A stretch of DNA of 64,000 nucleotides. It comes from an uncultured Pseudomonas sp. GTDB taxonomy: Bacteria; Pseudomonadota; Gammaproteobacteria; Pseudomonadales; Pseudomonadaceae. Positions 1 to 8,038 of this stretch are shown piece by piece. The notes under the pieces are model-generated. The model was not told where the DNA came from. It saw only the letters and a list, made by a program, of their open reading frames with translations, and made no database searches. Every line of letters begins with the position of its first letter. Position 1 is the stretch's first letter. The stretch covers positions 868,001-932,000 of the forward strand of contig NZ_OX044366.1 of assembly GCF_943846705.1 (NCBI RefSeq), read 5' to 3'. The translations under genes and the position numbers were made by a program.

Positions 1-2
1 CT

Positions 3-278
3 CACGGTATCAGCAGCTGCAACACCCTGGAGCGCCTGCGTGGGCTGATCGACCAGGGCGTTATCGAGGCCCAGGACGGCGCGGCGTATGAAGAGGCCTA
101 CCACTACATCCAGCAAGCGCGCATGCAGCAACACCAGGTGCAGGCACGTAAGGGTCAGCCTTATTCAAATCGCGTCGACCCCGACCACCTCAATCACCTG
201 GATCGACGCATCCTGCGTGAGTCTTTCCGCCAGGCGCAGCGGCTGCAAAGCAGCCTGGCCGCGAGGTATCAGCTATGA
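3..278 (+). CDS. DUF294-family signalling protein, C-terminal end (partial)
   Basis: Only the last 91 residues are present; the gene begins upstream of the window. The reading frame opens with HGISSCNTLERLRGL and ends AARYQL. This helical tail, followed at once by a DEDDh exonuclease gene, matches the C-terminal DUF294 region of cyclic-nucleotide/CBS/nucleotidyltransferase-like proteins that sit next to the ActP-type symporter locus in Pseudomonas (PA3233-like). The stop overlaps the next start as ATGA, so the two genes are translationally coupled. The sensory and nucleotidyltransferase domains cannot be checked because they lie outside the window. Confidence 0.7.
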   Translation, partial: HGISSCNTLERLRGLIDQGVIEAQDGAAYEEAYHYIQQARMQQHQVQARKGQPYSNRVDPDHLNHLDRRILRESFRQAQRLQSSLAARYQL

Positions 279-979
279 ACACATTCAACTGGCTCACCGG
301 GCGCAGACCGGCACTGTCGCAGACACAGCTGCAGCGCCGGGAAAACCTGGCAACGCCAGCAGCACTCGACGAACAGCCGCTGCAGCAGCAGCGTTTCGTC
401 GTCCTCGACCTGGAAACCAGCGGCCTTAACATGCGCCGCGATCTGGTGCTGTCGATTGGCGCGGTGGTAATCGAGCATGGCGGCATCGACCTTAGCCAGC
501 AATTCGAATGCACCCTGCAACGCGAGGGGCACCAGGCCAACCCCAGCACCCTGATCCACGGCATTGCCCCCAGCGAAATTGCTGAGGGTGAAGCGCCTGC
601 GGAGGCACTGCTGGCGTTTATGGAGTTCGTCGGCGACAGCCCACTGCTGGCCTTCCATGCCGAATTCGACCAACGCATGCTGGCCCGCGCCCTGAAACAG
701 AGCCTGGGCTTGCGCTTGCAGCATACGTTTATTGATGTCGCAGAAATTGCCCCACTGCTGTGCCCCAAGGCCACGGTGGGCAATGCCGGCCTGGACGGCT
801 GGACCCAGCACTTCGGCCTGCAGGTGCAGCAGCGCCATCATGCCAGCGCCGACGCGCTGGTCACCGCCGAGTTGGCGCTGATCCTACTCAGCAAGGCGCG
901 CCAGCAGGGCCTTGATAGCCTGCCAACGCTGCTGCAGCAGCTCAATAGCCGACGCCGCCAGCTGGCACATTCAATCTAG
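275..979 (+). CDS. DEDDh 3'-5' exonuclease, DNA polymerase III epsilon-like
   Basis: This 234-residue protein has an exonuclease domain from about residue 40 to 215. Motif ExoI reads VLDLETSGL, placing the metal-binding Asp45 and Glu47. A central Asp lies in FHAEFDQRML, and the closing His-Asp pair is in the HHASADALVTAEL segment, as in the DEDDh branch (DnaQ/RNase T-like). The first 35 residues are Gln/Arg-rich with no recognised domain. It overlaps the upstream DUF294 gene by 4 bp. It is probably a standalone nuclease or proofreading-like enzyme rather than the replicative epsilon subunit, because it lacks a clear polymerase-binding tail. Its substrate is unknown. Confidence 0.85.
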   Translation: MNTFNWLTGRRPALSQTQLQRRENLATPAALDEQPLQQQRFVVLDLETSGLNMRRDLVLSIGAVVIEHGGIDLSQQFECTLQREGHQANPSTLIHGIAPSEIAEGEAPAEALLAFMEFVGDSPLLAFHAEFDQRMLARALKQSLGLRLQHTFIDVAEIAPLLCPKATVGNAGLDGWTQHFGLQVQQRHHASADALVTAELALILLSKARQQGLDSLPTLLQQLNSRRRQLAHSI

Positions 980-1036
980 TGGCGGCGTACACGCCGCCTC
1001 AATAAGTCAGCACATCGACCCCTGCCTGAGTACGAC

Positions 1037-1543
1037 TCAGGAGCAGGCACGCCGGTAGAGCACCTCATCACGGTCTATTTGCTTCATCTGCTGCAGCAGC
1101 GGCTTCTTTTGCGCATCCAGCGGCAGCAGCTCGGCGGTGCTGCAATTGAGCAAATGCGGCTGATGGCTGACCCGATCAACGTGCTGCTTTTCAAAGCGAT
1201 ACAGGTTGAAGGCCACAACGTTGTCAGACGCGGCGTTTTCACGCAGCAGGCTTTTGCTGTCGAGTACGGTAAACGCGGTGGTCATCGGCCAAAAGAAGGT
1301 CCAGGGTCGCCAGAACACCTCGCCAGTCTCACTGGCCACCAGTACAGATTCGGCAGGCTGGCGCTGCAGCTGATGCTCAAACCAAGAGTACTCGTAGTAA
1401 ATCTGATAGCTGAGCATACCCAGGCCACCCAGCGCCGGAATGATCCACTTCGGCAAGCGGTTACCCGACAGCTTGCGCAACAACATGGCGATACCAGCCG
1501 CCCCCAGCCCCGCAACCACGATGGCGAGTATTGTCCACAACAT
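1037..1543 (-). CDS. small inner-membrane protein of unknown function
   Basis: A 168-residue protein beginning MLWTILAIVV. It has one strong membrane helix at about residues 2-22 and a second hydrophobic stretch at about 35-52 (the IIPALGGLGMLSYQIYY region). A soluble C-terminal half of about 110 residues contains several aromatic residues and a Cys near the end. I do not recognise a family. It lies downstream of the symporter genes on the same strand, but a strong terminator lies between them, so it probably has its own promoter. Confidence 0.6.
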   Translation of the reverse strand: MLWTILAIVVAGLGAAGIAMLLRKLSGNRLPKWIIPALGGLGMLSYQIYYEYSWFEHQLQRQPAESVLVASETGEVFWRPWTFFWPMTTAFTVLDSKSLLRENAASDNVVAFNLYRFEKQHVDRVSHQPHLLNCSTAELLPLDAQKKPLLQQMKQIDRDEVLYRRACS

Positions 1544-1564
1544 TAATCCACTCCCGAAATAAAA

Positions 1565-1585
1565 CGGGCCTCCTAAGGAGGCCCG
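1565..1585 (-). terminator. Rho-independent terminator of the symporter operon
   Basis: A perfect 9-bp stem (CGGGCCTCC / GGAGGCCCG) with a TAA loop. On the minus strand it is followed by GTTTTATTT. It lies 41 bp beyond the stop of the large symporter subunit. Confidence 0.9.
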
Positions 1586-1625
1586 CTGGTAAGACCCTGA
1601 TCACACACGATCAGGCTGATTATGC

Positions 1626-3395
1626 TCAGTGACTCAACGCGCCACCAGCACCTTTGGGAGTCCGCACGCTTTCGACCAGGTCCTGAATCTCCTGCGGCGG
1701 AGCCACAGTGGCCAGCGACACGGCGTAGGCGACCGCGAAGTTGATCACCGCACCCACAGTACCGATAGACAGCGGCGAGATGCCGAACATCCAGTTATCC
1801 GGGGTGTTGGCGAAGGTCGCCGTGCCCGGAATAAAGAACCAACCCAAGTACAGGAAGATGTAGACGACGGTGAACACCAAGCCAACCAGCATGCCGGCAA
1901 TCGCGCCCTTGTCGTTTACCCGCTTGGAGAAGATCCCCATCATTAACGCCGGGAACAACGTAGCCGCCGCGATACCGAATGCCAGCGCCACCACCTGCGC
2001 GGCAAAGCCTGGTGGATTGAGCCCCAGCCATGTGGCCAACAAGATCGCCACCGCCATGGAGATTCGCGCAGCGCGCATTTCCCCCTTCTCACTGATTTTC
2101 GGGTTGATCATGTTCTTGATCAGGTCATGACTCACCGCCGACGAGATCGCCAGCAACAACCCAGCCGCCGTCGACAATGCCGCCGCAATCGCACCCGCTG
2201 CAATCAGGCCAATGACCCAGCCCGGCAGGTTGGCAATTTCCGGGTTAGCCAGTACCAGAATGTCGTTGTTAACGACCAGCTCGTTGCCCTTCCAGCCCAG
2301 TGATTCGGCCGTCGGGGTAAAGGCTGGAGCAGCATCGTTATACAGCTGGATACGGCCGTCGCTGTTCTTGTCTTCCCACTGGATCAAACCGGTGGTTTCC
2401 CAGGTCCTCACCCACTCCGGACGCTCTTCATACGCCAGCGCTGGCGCTTCAACACCCTGCGGATAAACCGTGGTCAGCAGGTTCAGGCGAGCCATGGAAG
2501 CTACAGCCGGCGCAGTGAGATAGAGCAGAGCGATAAAGATCAGCGTCCAGCCAGCAGACCAACGTGCGTCAGCCACTTTCGGTACGGTGAAGAAGCGAAT
2601 GATGACGTGCGGCAGACCGGCGGTACCGATCATCAGCGACAGGGTGAACAGCACCATATTTAGCTTGCTGCTGATATCCCCGGTGTAAGAGGTGAAGCCT
2701 AACTCCATAACCACGTCATTGAGCTTCTGCAACAGTGGCAAACCTGACTCGGTGTGCTCGCTGAACATGCCGAACATCGGGATAGGGTTGCCGGTCAGTT
2801 GCAGGGAGATGAACACCGCCGGGATGGTGTAGGCAATGATCAGCACCACGTACTGCGCCACCTGGGTGTAGGTGATGCCCTTCATGCCGCCGAACACCGC
2901 GTAGCAGAACACCACGCCAGCCGCGATCCAGATACCGGTGGAGTTGCTCACTTCTAGGAAGCGTGAGAACGCCACGCCAGCACCGGCCATCTGACCGATT
3001 ACATAGGTTACGCAGATGATGATCAGGCAGACCACGGCAGCCAGGCGTGCGCCGCTACTGTAGAAGCGATCGCCGATAAAGTCCGGCACGGTGAACTTAC
3101 CGAACTTACGCAGGTAAGGTGCCAGCAGCATGGCCAGCAGCACATAACCGCCGGTCCAACCCATCAGGAAGGTGGAGTTGGCATAACCGCCGGCAGCGAT
3201 CAGCCCCGCCATGGAAATAAAGGACGCTGCCGACATCCAGTCAGCCGCAGTGGCCATGCCGTTGGTGATGGGGTGAACACCACCGCCGGCGACATAGAAT
3301 TCCTTGGTCGAGCCGGCACGGGCCCAGATGGCGATGCCGAAATAGAGCACGAAGGAGGCGCCCACAAACAGCATATTGATTACAAACTGGCTCAT
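1626..3395 (-). CDS. sodium:solute symporter large subunit (ActP-like, VC_2705 type)
   Basis: A 589-residue polytopic inner-membrane protein of the SSS family with about 13 predicted membrane helices. It has the family N-terminal pattern (FYVAGGGVHPITNGMATAADWMSAASF) and the conserved YVIGQMAGAGVAFSRFLE helix. An insert at about residues 315-385 with the acidic string WEDKNSDGRI distinguishes the longer VC_2705-type proteins from E. coli ActP (about 550 residues). It is expected to import short carboxylates such as acetate with Na+. The small partner subunit lies 3 bp upstream. In other pseudomonads this locus (PA3234-like) is controlled by the CrbS/MxtR-CrbR/ErdR system. The exact substrate is inferred. 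Confidence 0.85.
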   Translation of the reverse strand: MSQFVINMLFVGASFVLYFGIAIWARAGSTKEFYVAGGGVHPITNGMATAADWMSAASFISMAGLIAAGGYANSTFLMGWTGGYVLLAMLLAPYLRKFGKFTVPDFIGDRFYSSGARLAAVVCLIIICVTYVIGQMAGAGVAFSRFLEVSNSTGIWIAAGVVFCYAVFGGMKGITYTQVAQYVVLIIAYTIPAVFISLQLTGNPIPMFGMFSEHTESGLPLLQKLNDVVMELGFTSYTGDISSKLNMVLFTLSLMIGTAGLPHVIIRFFTVPKVADARWSAGWTLIFIALLYLTAPAVASMARLNLLTTVYPQGVEAPALAYEERPEWVRTWETTGLIQWEDKNSDGRIQLYNDAAPAFTPTAESLGWKGNELVVNNDILVLANPEIANLPGWVIGLIAAGAIAAALSTAAGLLLAISSAVSHDLIKNMINPKISEKGEMRAARISMAVAILLATWLGLNPPGFAAQVVALAFGIAAATLFPALMMGIFSKRVNDKGAIAGMLVGLVFTVVYIFLYLGWFFIPGTATFANTPDNWMFGISPLSIGTVGAVINFAVAYAVSLATVAPPQEIQDLVESVRTPKGAGGALSH

Positions 3396-3398
3396 GGG

Positions 3399-3659
3399 TT
3401 ATTCCTCGACACCGAATTGTTTATCGAGTTTGTTCATTTTCCACGCGTAGAAGAAAATGATCCCGACAAAGGTGATGATCGAACCTTGCTGGGCGAACCA
3501 GAAACCAAGGTCGGTGCCGCCGACAGAGATACCTGCCAACAGGGGTCGAAGCAGTATGGCGAAACCGTATGACACCAGTGCCCAGACAACCAGGCTCCAA
3601 GTGATCAGCCGAACATTCGCCTTCCAATATGCTGCAGCGTTTGCTTGTTCAGAAGTCAT
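3399..3659 (-). CDS. sodium:solute symporter small subunit (DUF4212)
   Basis: An 86-residue protein with two membrane helices, at about residues 17-38 and 52-72, separated by a short loop (GISVGGTDLGFWFAQQGS). This is the typical DUF4212 or putative solute:sodium symporter small subunit architecture. It is encoded immediately before the large subunit on the minus strand, as is usual for VC_2705-type symporters. A GGAGGA ribosome-binding site precedes the ATG. It probably stabilises or regulates the large subunit in the inner membrane. Confidence 0.85.
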   Translation of the reverse strand: MTSEQANAAAYWKANVRLITWSLVVWALVSYGFAILLRPLLAGISVGGTDLGFWFAQQGSIITFVGIIFFYAWKMNKLDKQFGVEE

Positions 3660-4726
3660 AAACTCCTCCGGTTATTGTTATTCTCGTACCGTTTCAAACT
3701 AGCAGCGGATTCCACAAGCCGACAGCTAGACATTGGTATTAGCTCGCTTAGGCCGTGCTGGTTTTTAAAATTCTCCTTAATTAACAAATACTTCGCCAAA
3801 AACTACGGCATCCCAGCGGGTCGCCACACCACGCCAACCTTACGCCCTGCGCATTGCGCGCCTGCCAATCCCTGCGCACAAGAGCCCTGCGCGCGACTCT
3901 GCAGGCAAGCCGACAGGCGCTCGCAGCACAGGCAGAAGACGCTCGCGGACAACAGCAGGCTAACCCGGCCAAACAAACCGCACACAGACGACGCTATTGG
4001 CGTGCCCGAACCTATGCTCCTTTTATGCTCCTTTAAGGTCGGCAATAGCCGCTGCTGGGCGCGCGTAGCGGCTGAACATATAGGGCGCGTCGTCACTGGC
4101 ACGATCAACTGAAGCGGCAGTCGCCAAAACAACATGACGCCGCCCCACCCGTCTTGAACAATAGACCGCGCGGCCCGACACGGCTTATTGCAGGGTCAGA
4201 GGGTTATCCAGATAATTAACCAGCGGCCATACAGTTAAACTGCGACAAGGCCACAGCGCAGACGAAGCAAGTCACTTTGCACAGGGTAGCGACTGTATTA
4301 AACAATGCCGTCGAACAATAACGTTCGAAGCGCAATAAACTATTAAACTTGACGCGGTAACGCGTTAATACGCACAAACCCCTACGCCAACGGCAGACAG
4401 CCCATAACCCCCAAAGCAGAGGGCTTGCTTATATTTCCAGATGCATTATGGTAGTACCTATAGACAGCCGAGCAAAATAATAAAAACAATCCACCGGTTA
4501 CGCTCTTTAAACCACTTGTTTACCGACATAAACCAGCAAGCACGCTAACTACCTGCTCAGCTGCGGCACGACCAGTGGATATATTAAATACTGCTGCACG
4601 ACAGACGAGGTTTAATTTAGCGGCGACGCTAAACACCGCAGCCTGCGGATTAAACTAATTAACAACATCAGCACCGCCCGTTTATTCACCCGGTTTAATC
4701 CGGATTTGTTGCGTCTAGGAGACACC
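3660..4726. other. long AT-rich intergenic region with repeated ATTAAAC motifs
   Basis: About 1.07 kb without a credible gene, visibly richer in A+T than its flanks, between the divergently transcribed symporter operon and the GreA/GreB-domain gene. The heptamer ATTAAAC (or GTTTAAT) occurs five times exactly, at 4297-4303, 4342-4348, 4610-4616, 4649-4655 and 4693-4699. Inverted repeats are seen at 4311-4328 (TCGAAC/GTTCGA), 4352-4365 (ACGCG/CGCGT) and 4616-4648. A CTAGC/GCTAG pair at 3699-3729 lies just upstream of the symporter. A loose promoter for the rightward gene may be TTGCTT then TATGGT near 4426-4455. Open frames inside the region use rare codons and look spurious. Confidence 0.7.
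4610..4655 (+). other. candidate structured RNA element (three-way junction)
   Basis: Outer arms GTTTAAT (4610-4616) and ATTAAAC (4649-4655) enclose two perfect hairpins. The first is TTAGCG-GCGA-CGCTAA at 4617-4632, whose loop fits the GNRA tetraloop pattern. The second is CCGCA-GCC-TGCGG at 4636-4648. Only three nucleotides of the junction are unpaired. It lies 71 bp before the start codon of the GreA/GreB-domain gene and would be in its leader if transcription begins upstream. The outer arms are also two of five copies of a local heptamer, so that stem could instead be two protein-binding sites. Confidence 0.4.
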
Positions 4727-5098
4727 ATGACGTTGCATGCACGTAAAGCCCTGTTAAAAAACACCCGCGTTTGCCTGATCGGCCCGCGTGACCTGACCAC
4801 GCTCATCGGCAAACTTGACCGTATCGAACGCTTCCGTTCGAGCGGCAAAATTGCTCAGGTGGCCACCGTCGGCAGCACCCTCAAGCTACTCGACCTTGAG
4901 GCCGACAGCATCGCCGAGCTGACCTTGGTGGCAAACAGCCAGAGCAGCCACGAAACCCACGAGGTTTCGATCTTCTCACCGCTCGGCAGTGCGTTACTGG
5001 GTGCGGTATCAGGCGAGGTCATTTCCTTGCAAAACTTCGCACGGGGTTGCCGTTACTTGGTGCTCAGCGTGGCGGATTCAGACGCCAGGGTCGATTAA
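4727..5098 (+). CDS. short GreA/GreB C-terminal-domain protein
   Basis: A 123-residue protein. The ATG at 4727 is preferred over an upstream TTG because AGGAG sits 5 bp before it. The C-terminal half (ELTLVANSQSSHETHEVSIFSPLGSALLGAVSGEVISL) matches the GreA/GreB FKBP-like domain, including the typical SPLG-ALLG turn. The N-terminal coiled coil that carries the acidic transcript-cleavage tip in GreA/GreB is absent; about 50 residues of unrelated basic sequence replace it. It is therefore more like Rnk or nucleoside-diphosphate-kinase regulators and may bind RNA polymerase at the secondary channel without cleavage activity. It is monocistronic, with a long unusual upstream region. Confidence 0.7.
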   Translation: MTLHARKALLKNTRVCLIGPRDLTTLIGKLDRIERFRSSGKIAQVATVGSTLKLLDLEADSIAELTLVANSQSSHETHEVSIFSPLGSALLGAVSGEVISLQNFARGCRYLVLSVADSDARVD

Positions 5099-5319
5099 CC
5101 CAGGCACCCTCCACGCTGCGCGTCGCTGATGGGTCGCTCAGCCACCCATCAGTGAGCAAGCCGTTTACCTCCTGGCCGTGGCATCACGCGCACGAGTTCC
5201 ATCCAGCGATACCGGGTGAGCCGCCCAAGCGCGCTCACTCGGGCAGGGAAACAGCCGAGCAATCCGCCGCGCCAGTAGATACCCCGCACGCGCCTCCTCA
5301 CGCAGCCCCACATGCCCGC

Positions 5320-5673
5320 TCATCGCACGAACCACAGGCGAAAGAAGCCGGCGGCCAGTAGCAGGCCAATCTGCCCGAGCGCCGCACACAGGCTGAGGAA
5401 CGACTGCACCGCGCGGCTTTGCGTGGCGTTACTCACGCCCGTCAGGTCATTCCAGAACGCTTCCGGCAGCAGTAACAGGCTCAACTGCGCCAAGGGCTGC
5501 CCCGTCAGCTGCAGCGCCTTGAGCAGATCAAACTGGCCACAAAACATCAGCCCCAGCAGCACCAGCAGAGCGACCGCGAGGCCCAGGACGAAACAGGCGG
5601 AAAACTGCATCAATACACGCATCATATTGGGCTCCCCAGCGGGCGCAGCCTGAGCGGCGCCCTGGTTGGTCAA
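5320..5673 (-). CDS. small membrane protein downstream of creD
   Basis: A 117-residue protein with two strong hydrophobic helices, at about residues 22-48 and 88-113, and a Leu-rich amphipathic middle. The start overlaps the creD stop by 4 bp, so it is translationally coupled to creD. An internal MM pair at residues 17-18 is an alternative start that would remove the polar N-terminus. I do not recognise a family. Its position makes it a candidate accessory of the CreD envelope function. Confidence 0.6.
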   Translation of the reverse strand: MTNQGAAQAAPAGEPNMMRVLMQFSACFVLGLAVALLVLLGLMFCGQFDLLKALQLTGQPLAQLSLLLLPEAFWNDLTGVSNATQSRAVQSFLSLCAALGQIGLLLAAGFFRLWFVR

Positions 5674-7019
5674 AGGCTGCTGGCCGGACTGGTTTTGCCC
5701 ACGCCGTACCAGTCGAGTTTGCGCGTCAGCACCATCACCCCCGTGAGCACGCCAAACACCAGAATCGAGCCCATCAGCAGCGCGTAGTCCTCGGCATTCA
5801 ACAGGGCAAACAGCAAGCCGTAGAGCGCCGCCAACAGCAGACCGAAGCCCCCGCCACGCAGCGCACTGTGCAACACATGGCTGACGTAGAAGCCGATCAG
5901 CAGCACGCAGGCGGTTGCCGCAATGGCGTAAGCCAGAACAAAACTCAGGTGCTCGGACAGCGACAGCAACAGTAGGTAAAACAGCGCCAACGACATGCCC
6001 ACCAGGGCGTATTGCACCGGGTGTACAGCCATACGTTTGAGTACTTCAAAGAGGAAGAACACAGCAAAGGTCAGGCCGATAAACAGCAACGCGTATTTAA
6101 TCGCCCGCTCGGTTTTCAGGTACTGATCCACCGGGTCGATAAAGCTCACCCCAAAGTTGCGCGCGGTCAGCGCATTGCAGCTGTCCTCGTGCACACAGTC
6201 ACGCAGCGCCTCTTCCAGGTTGGTGGCGAAGAAACTGGTCTGCCAGTGCGCCTTGAAACCAGTCGCCAGCACCTCGCGGCTACTCGGCAGGTACTCACCG
6301 ACAAAGCTCGGGTGCGGCCAGTCGGCGCTCAGCTCAACCCGACTGTCACGGCCGACCGGGGTGATACTTAATTGCTCGGTGCCTTGCAGCTTTAAATCAA
6401 AGGCGAACTCCAGCACCTGTCCGCCCTGGCTATCGAGCGGCGGCAAAGGTGCATGCACACCGGCCCCCAAACGCTCATCGCCCGAGCCTGGCGCAAAACC
6501 CCAGTTGCCGCCGTTAAAGCGCAGCTGCAGATCGTTGCTGATACCGCGAATATCACTGATGCCAACGGAGAGGAATGGCGTGGCGAATTGATACAGACCG
6601 AGGTCATCACCCAAGCCAAGCCGCGCCGGTAGTTTGAAGGCGCCACTGATTTGGTTGTCGCTGCGGTACAGCAACGCCTTGTAGATACCCCGCGCACGCT
6701 CCTCGGTCGCCACCGTGCCGTTGAGCACAAAGCGCTCCGGCAGAAAGTACAAACGGCCGCTACGTCTTTGCTCTTCCATATAGCGCTCACCGGTCTTGGC
6801 GTGGGTTTTCCACTGGTGCCAGACCTTGGTGTACGGCATCACCAGAATCGGCCCGGTGAGCTGCTGGCGGTAACTGGAACTGCGCGCGATGTCCTGCAGC
6901 ACCTCGGCGCGCTGGTACTGCCGCTCACTGACCAACCCATCGATCATCGACAGCGGAATCAACAGCAGCAAAATCAGCAGCGCGACAGCGCCCAGCTTGA
7001 ATCCCAGAATGCGGTTCAT
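5670..7019 (-). CDS. creD: CreD inner-membrane envelope-stress protein
   Basis: A 449-residue inner-membrane protein. One membrane anchor lies at about residues 7-27 (FKLGAVALLILLLLIPLSMI). A periplasmic domain of about 270 residues follows. The C-terminus holds a bundle of about six helices from about residue 305, starting after YLKTERAIKYALLFIGLTFAVFFLFEVLKR, which is highly characteristic of CreD. CreD is the main target of the CreBC two-component system and is linked to envelope integrity and beta-lactam response in Pseudomonas. A set of 11-bp-phased repeats lies in its upstream region. Confidence 0.95.
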   Translation of the reverse strand: MNRILGFKLGAVALLILLLLIPLSMIDGLVSERQYQRAEVLQDIARSSSYRQQLTGPILVMPYTKVWHQWKTHAKTGERYMEEQRRSGRLYFLPERFVLNGTVATEERARGIYKALLYRSDNQISGAFKLPARLGLGDDLGLYQFATPFLSVGISDIRGISNDLQLRFNGGNWGFAPGSGDERLGAGVHAPLPPLDSQGGQVLEFAFDLKLQGTEQLSITPVGRDSRVELSADWPHPSFVGEYLPSSREVLATGFKAHWQTSFFATNLEEALRDCVHEDSCNALTARNFGVSFIDPVDQYLKTERAIKYALLFIGLTFAVFFLFEVLKRMAVHPVQYALVGMSLALFYLLLLSLSEHLSFVLAYAIAATACVLLIGFYVSHVLHSALRGGGFGLLLAALYGLLFALLNAEDYALLMGSILVFGVLTGVMVLTRKLDWYGVGKTSPASSL

Positions 7020-7050
7020 GGTGCAACTCTCCGATACGGTTTAGGTAGGC

Positions 7051-7117
7051 AGAGTCTGGGCAGCGCAGATGGGGGTTTTATGGAGGGCAGATGGAGAGTG
7101 CGTGGAGAGTCTGGGCA
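7051..7117. repeat. phased short direct repeats upstream of creD (possible operator)
   Basis: The 12-mer AGAGTCTGGGCA occurs at 7051-7062 and 7106-7117, exactly 55 bp apart. Between them TGGAG occurs at 7081, 7092 and 7103, an exact 11-bp period, with a near copy TGGGG at 7070. Reading toward creD the core is CTCCA-N6-CTCCA-N6-CTCCA. The region is 32-98 bp upstream of the creD start. The geometry resembles the two-pentamer cre-tag, although the letters differ. Confidence 0.45.
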
Positions 7118-7153
7118 AACGGCCTGGCGGCACTAGAAGGCGAGTTGAACGCA

Positions 7154-7177
7154 GCCGCCCCGGCAAACCGGGGCGGC
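7154..7177 (-). terminator. hairpin after the DUF3096 gene
   Basis: A perfect 10-bp stem (GCCGCCCCGG / CCGGGGCGGC) around a CAAA loop. It starts 8 bp beyond the DUF3096 stop on the minus strand. There is no strong T-tract, so it may be a weak or Rho-assisted terminator, or an mRNA-stabilising hairpin ahead of creD. Confidence 0.55.
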
Positions 7178-7184
7178 GCAACGC

Positions 7185-7337
7185 TTAGAAGCGCAGGTTG
7201 AAATTGCCCGTGCCGAATATCCCGACCAGGCCAACCACGATCAGATAGATCGCCACGATGTAATTCAGCAAGCGCGGCACCACGAGGATCAGAATACCGG
7301 CGATCAGCGAAAGTAGCGGAGTCAGGGCAAGGGTCAT
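7185..7337 (-). CDS. DUF3096 small membrane protein
   Basis: A 50-residue protein starting MTLALTPLLSLIAGILILVVPRLLNYIVAIYLIVVG, made of two closely spaced membrane helices. This is the DUF3096 pattern of very small hydrophobic proteins. A GAGGTG ribosome-binding site 7 bp upstream supports this start over a longer frame. It lies between the CBS-domain gene and creD, all on one strand, so it may be co-regulated with the CreBC system. Function unknown. Confidence 0.75.
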   Translation of the reverse strand: MTLALTPLLSLIAGILILVVPRLLNYIVAIYLIVVGLVGIFGTGNFNLRF

Positions 7338-7451
7338 AATCGTCACCTCAGGGTTATTGAGCAGCCAGTATGCGCGTGCCACCCAAACCGCACAGCACTA
7401 TCCACCGCTAAGCCTTTGCTACGCCTGAGGTGCGCAGCAGGCTGAATAGCA

Positions 7452-7886
7452 CTACTCGCCGCGAATGTATTGTTCCAGTTGCTGAATCAGGCTGGCCTGC
7501 TCGGCGATGGTGTGTTTGACCAGATCACCGATCGACAATAAGCCAATCAGTTCGCCCTCAGCCAATACCGGTAGATGGCGTAGATGGCGGTCGGTCATTA
7601 GCTGCATGCAGTCCTGCGAGGTGTCACGCAGACCGACGGTCAGCACATCGGCGGTCATAATCTCACTGATCGCAATGTCGGCAGCCGAGCGCTCTAACAA
7701 GACAATCTTACGCGCGTAGTCACGCTCGCTGACGATGCCCGCCAGGCGCCCCTTATCCAACACCACCAGTGCACCAATGCCCTTTTCGGCCATCAATTTG
7801 ATGGCCTCGAGTACCGACGTGGTCGGCGTGACGCTATAAACCGCAGCCTGTGGCTTGGCACGGAGGATCTCGGCGACTGTGATCAT
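7452..7886 (-). CDS. CBS-domain pair protein
   Basis: A 144-residue protein consisting of two tandem CBS domains, about residues 8-63 and 72-127, and a short helical tail. It has typical signatures: MAEKGIGALVVLDKGRLAGIVSERDYARKI in the first domain and MTDRHLRHLPVLAEGELIGLLSIGDLVK in the second. The ATG at 7886 has GGAG 8 bp upstream; longer versions lack support. Stand-alone CBS pairs bind adenine nucleotides and act as energy or redox sensors, but the partner here is unknown. It is inserted between creC and creD, which are adjacent in P. aeruginosa. Confidence 0.9.
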   Translation of the reverse strand: MITVAEILRAKPQAAVYSVTPTTSVLEAIKLMAEKGIGALVVLDKGRLAGIVSERDYARKIVLLERSAADIAISEIMTADVLTVGLRDTSQDCMQLMTDRHLRHLPVLAEGELIGLLSIGDLVKHTIAEQASLIQQLEQYIRGE

Positions 7887-8038
7887 GCAGTGGCTCCTAC
7901 TCAGTTTCTTATTAGGGAGTAACAATAAGGATAGTGCCCGGCCTGGCCCTCGTCGCCAACCCATGGGGTCGATCAGAGCACCTGCCCGGACTCAACGCAA
8001 CCCTTGGCATCAAGCAAGGGCAATGCCAGAGGCCGCGC

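Noticed and set aside
3645..4112. 155-codon open frame in the gap right of the symporter
   Set aside because: Cys/Arg-rich with rare codons, no ribosome-binding site, overlaps the symporter promoter region. Judged non-coding.
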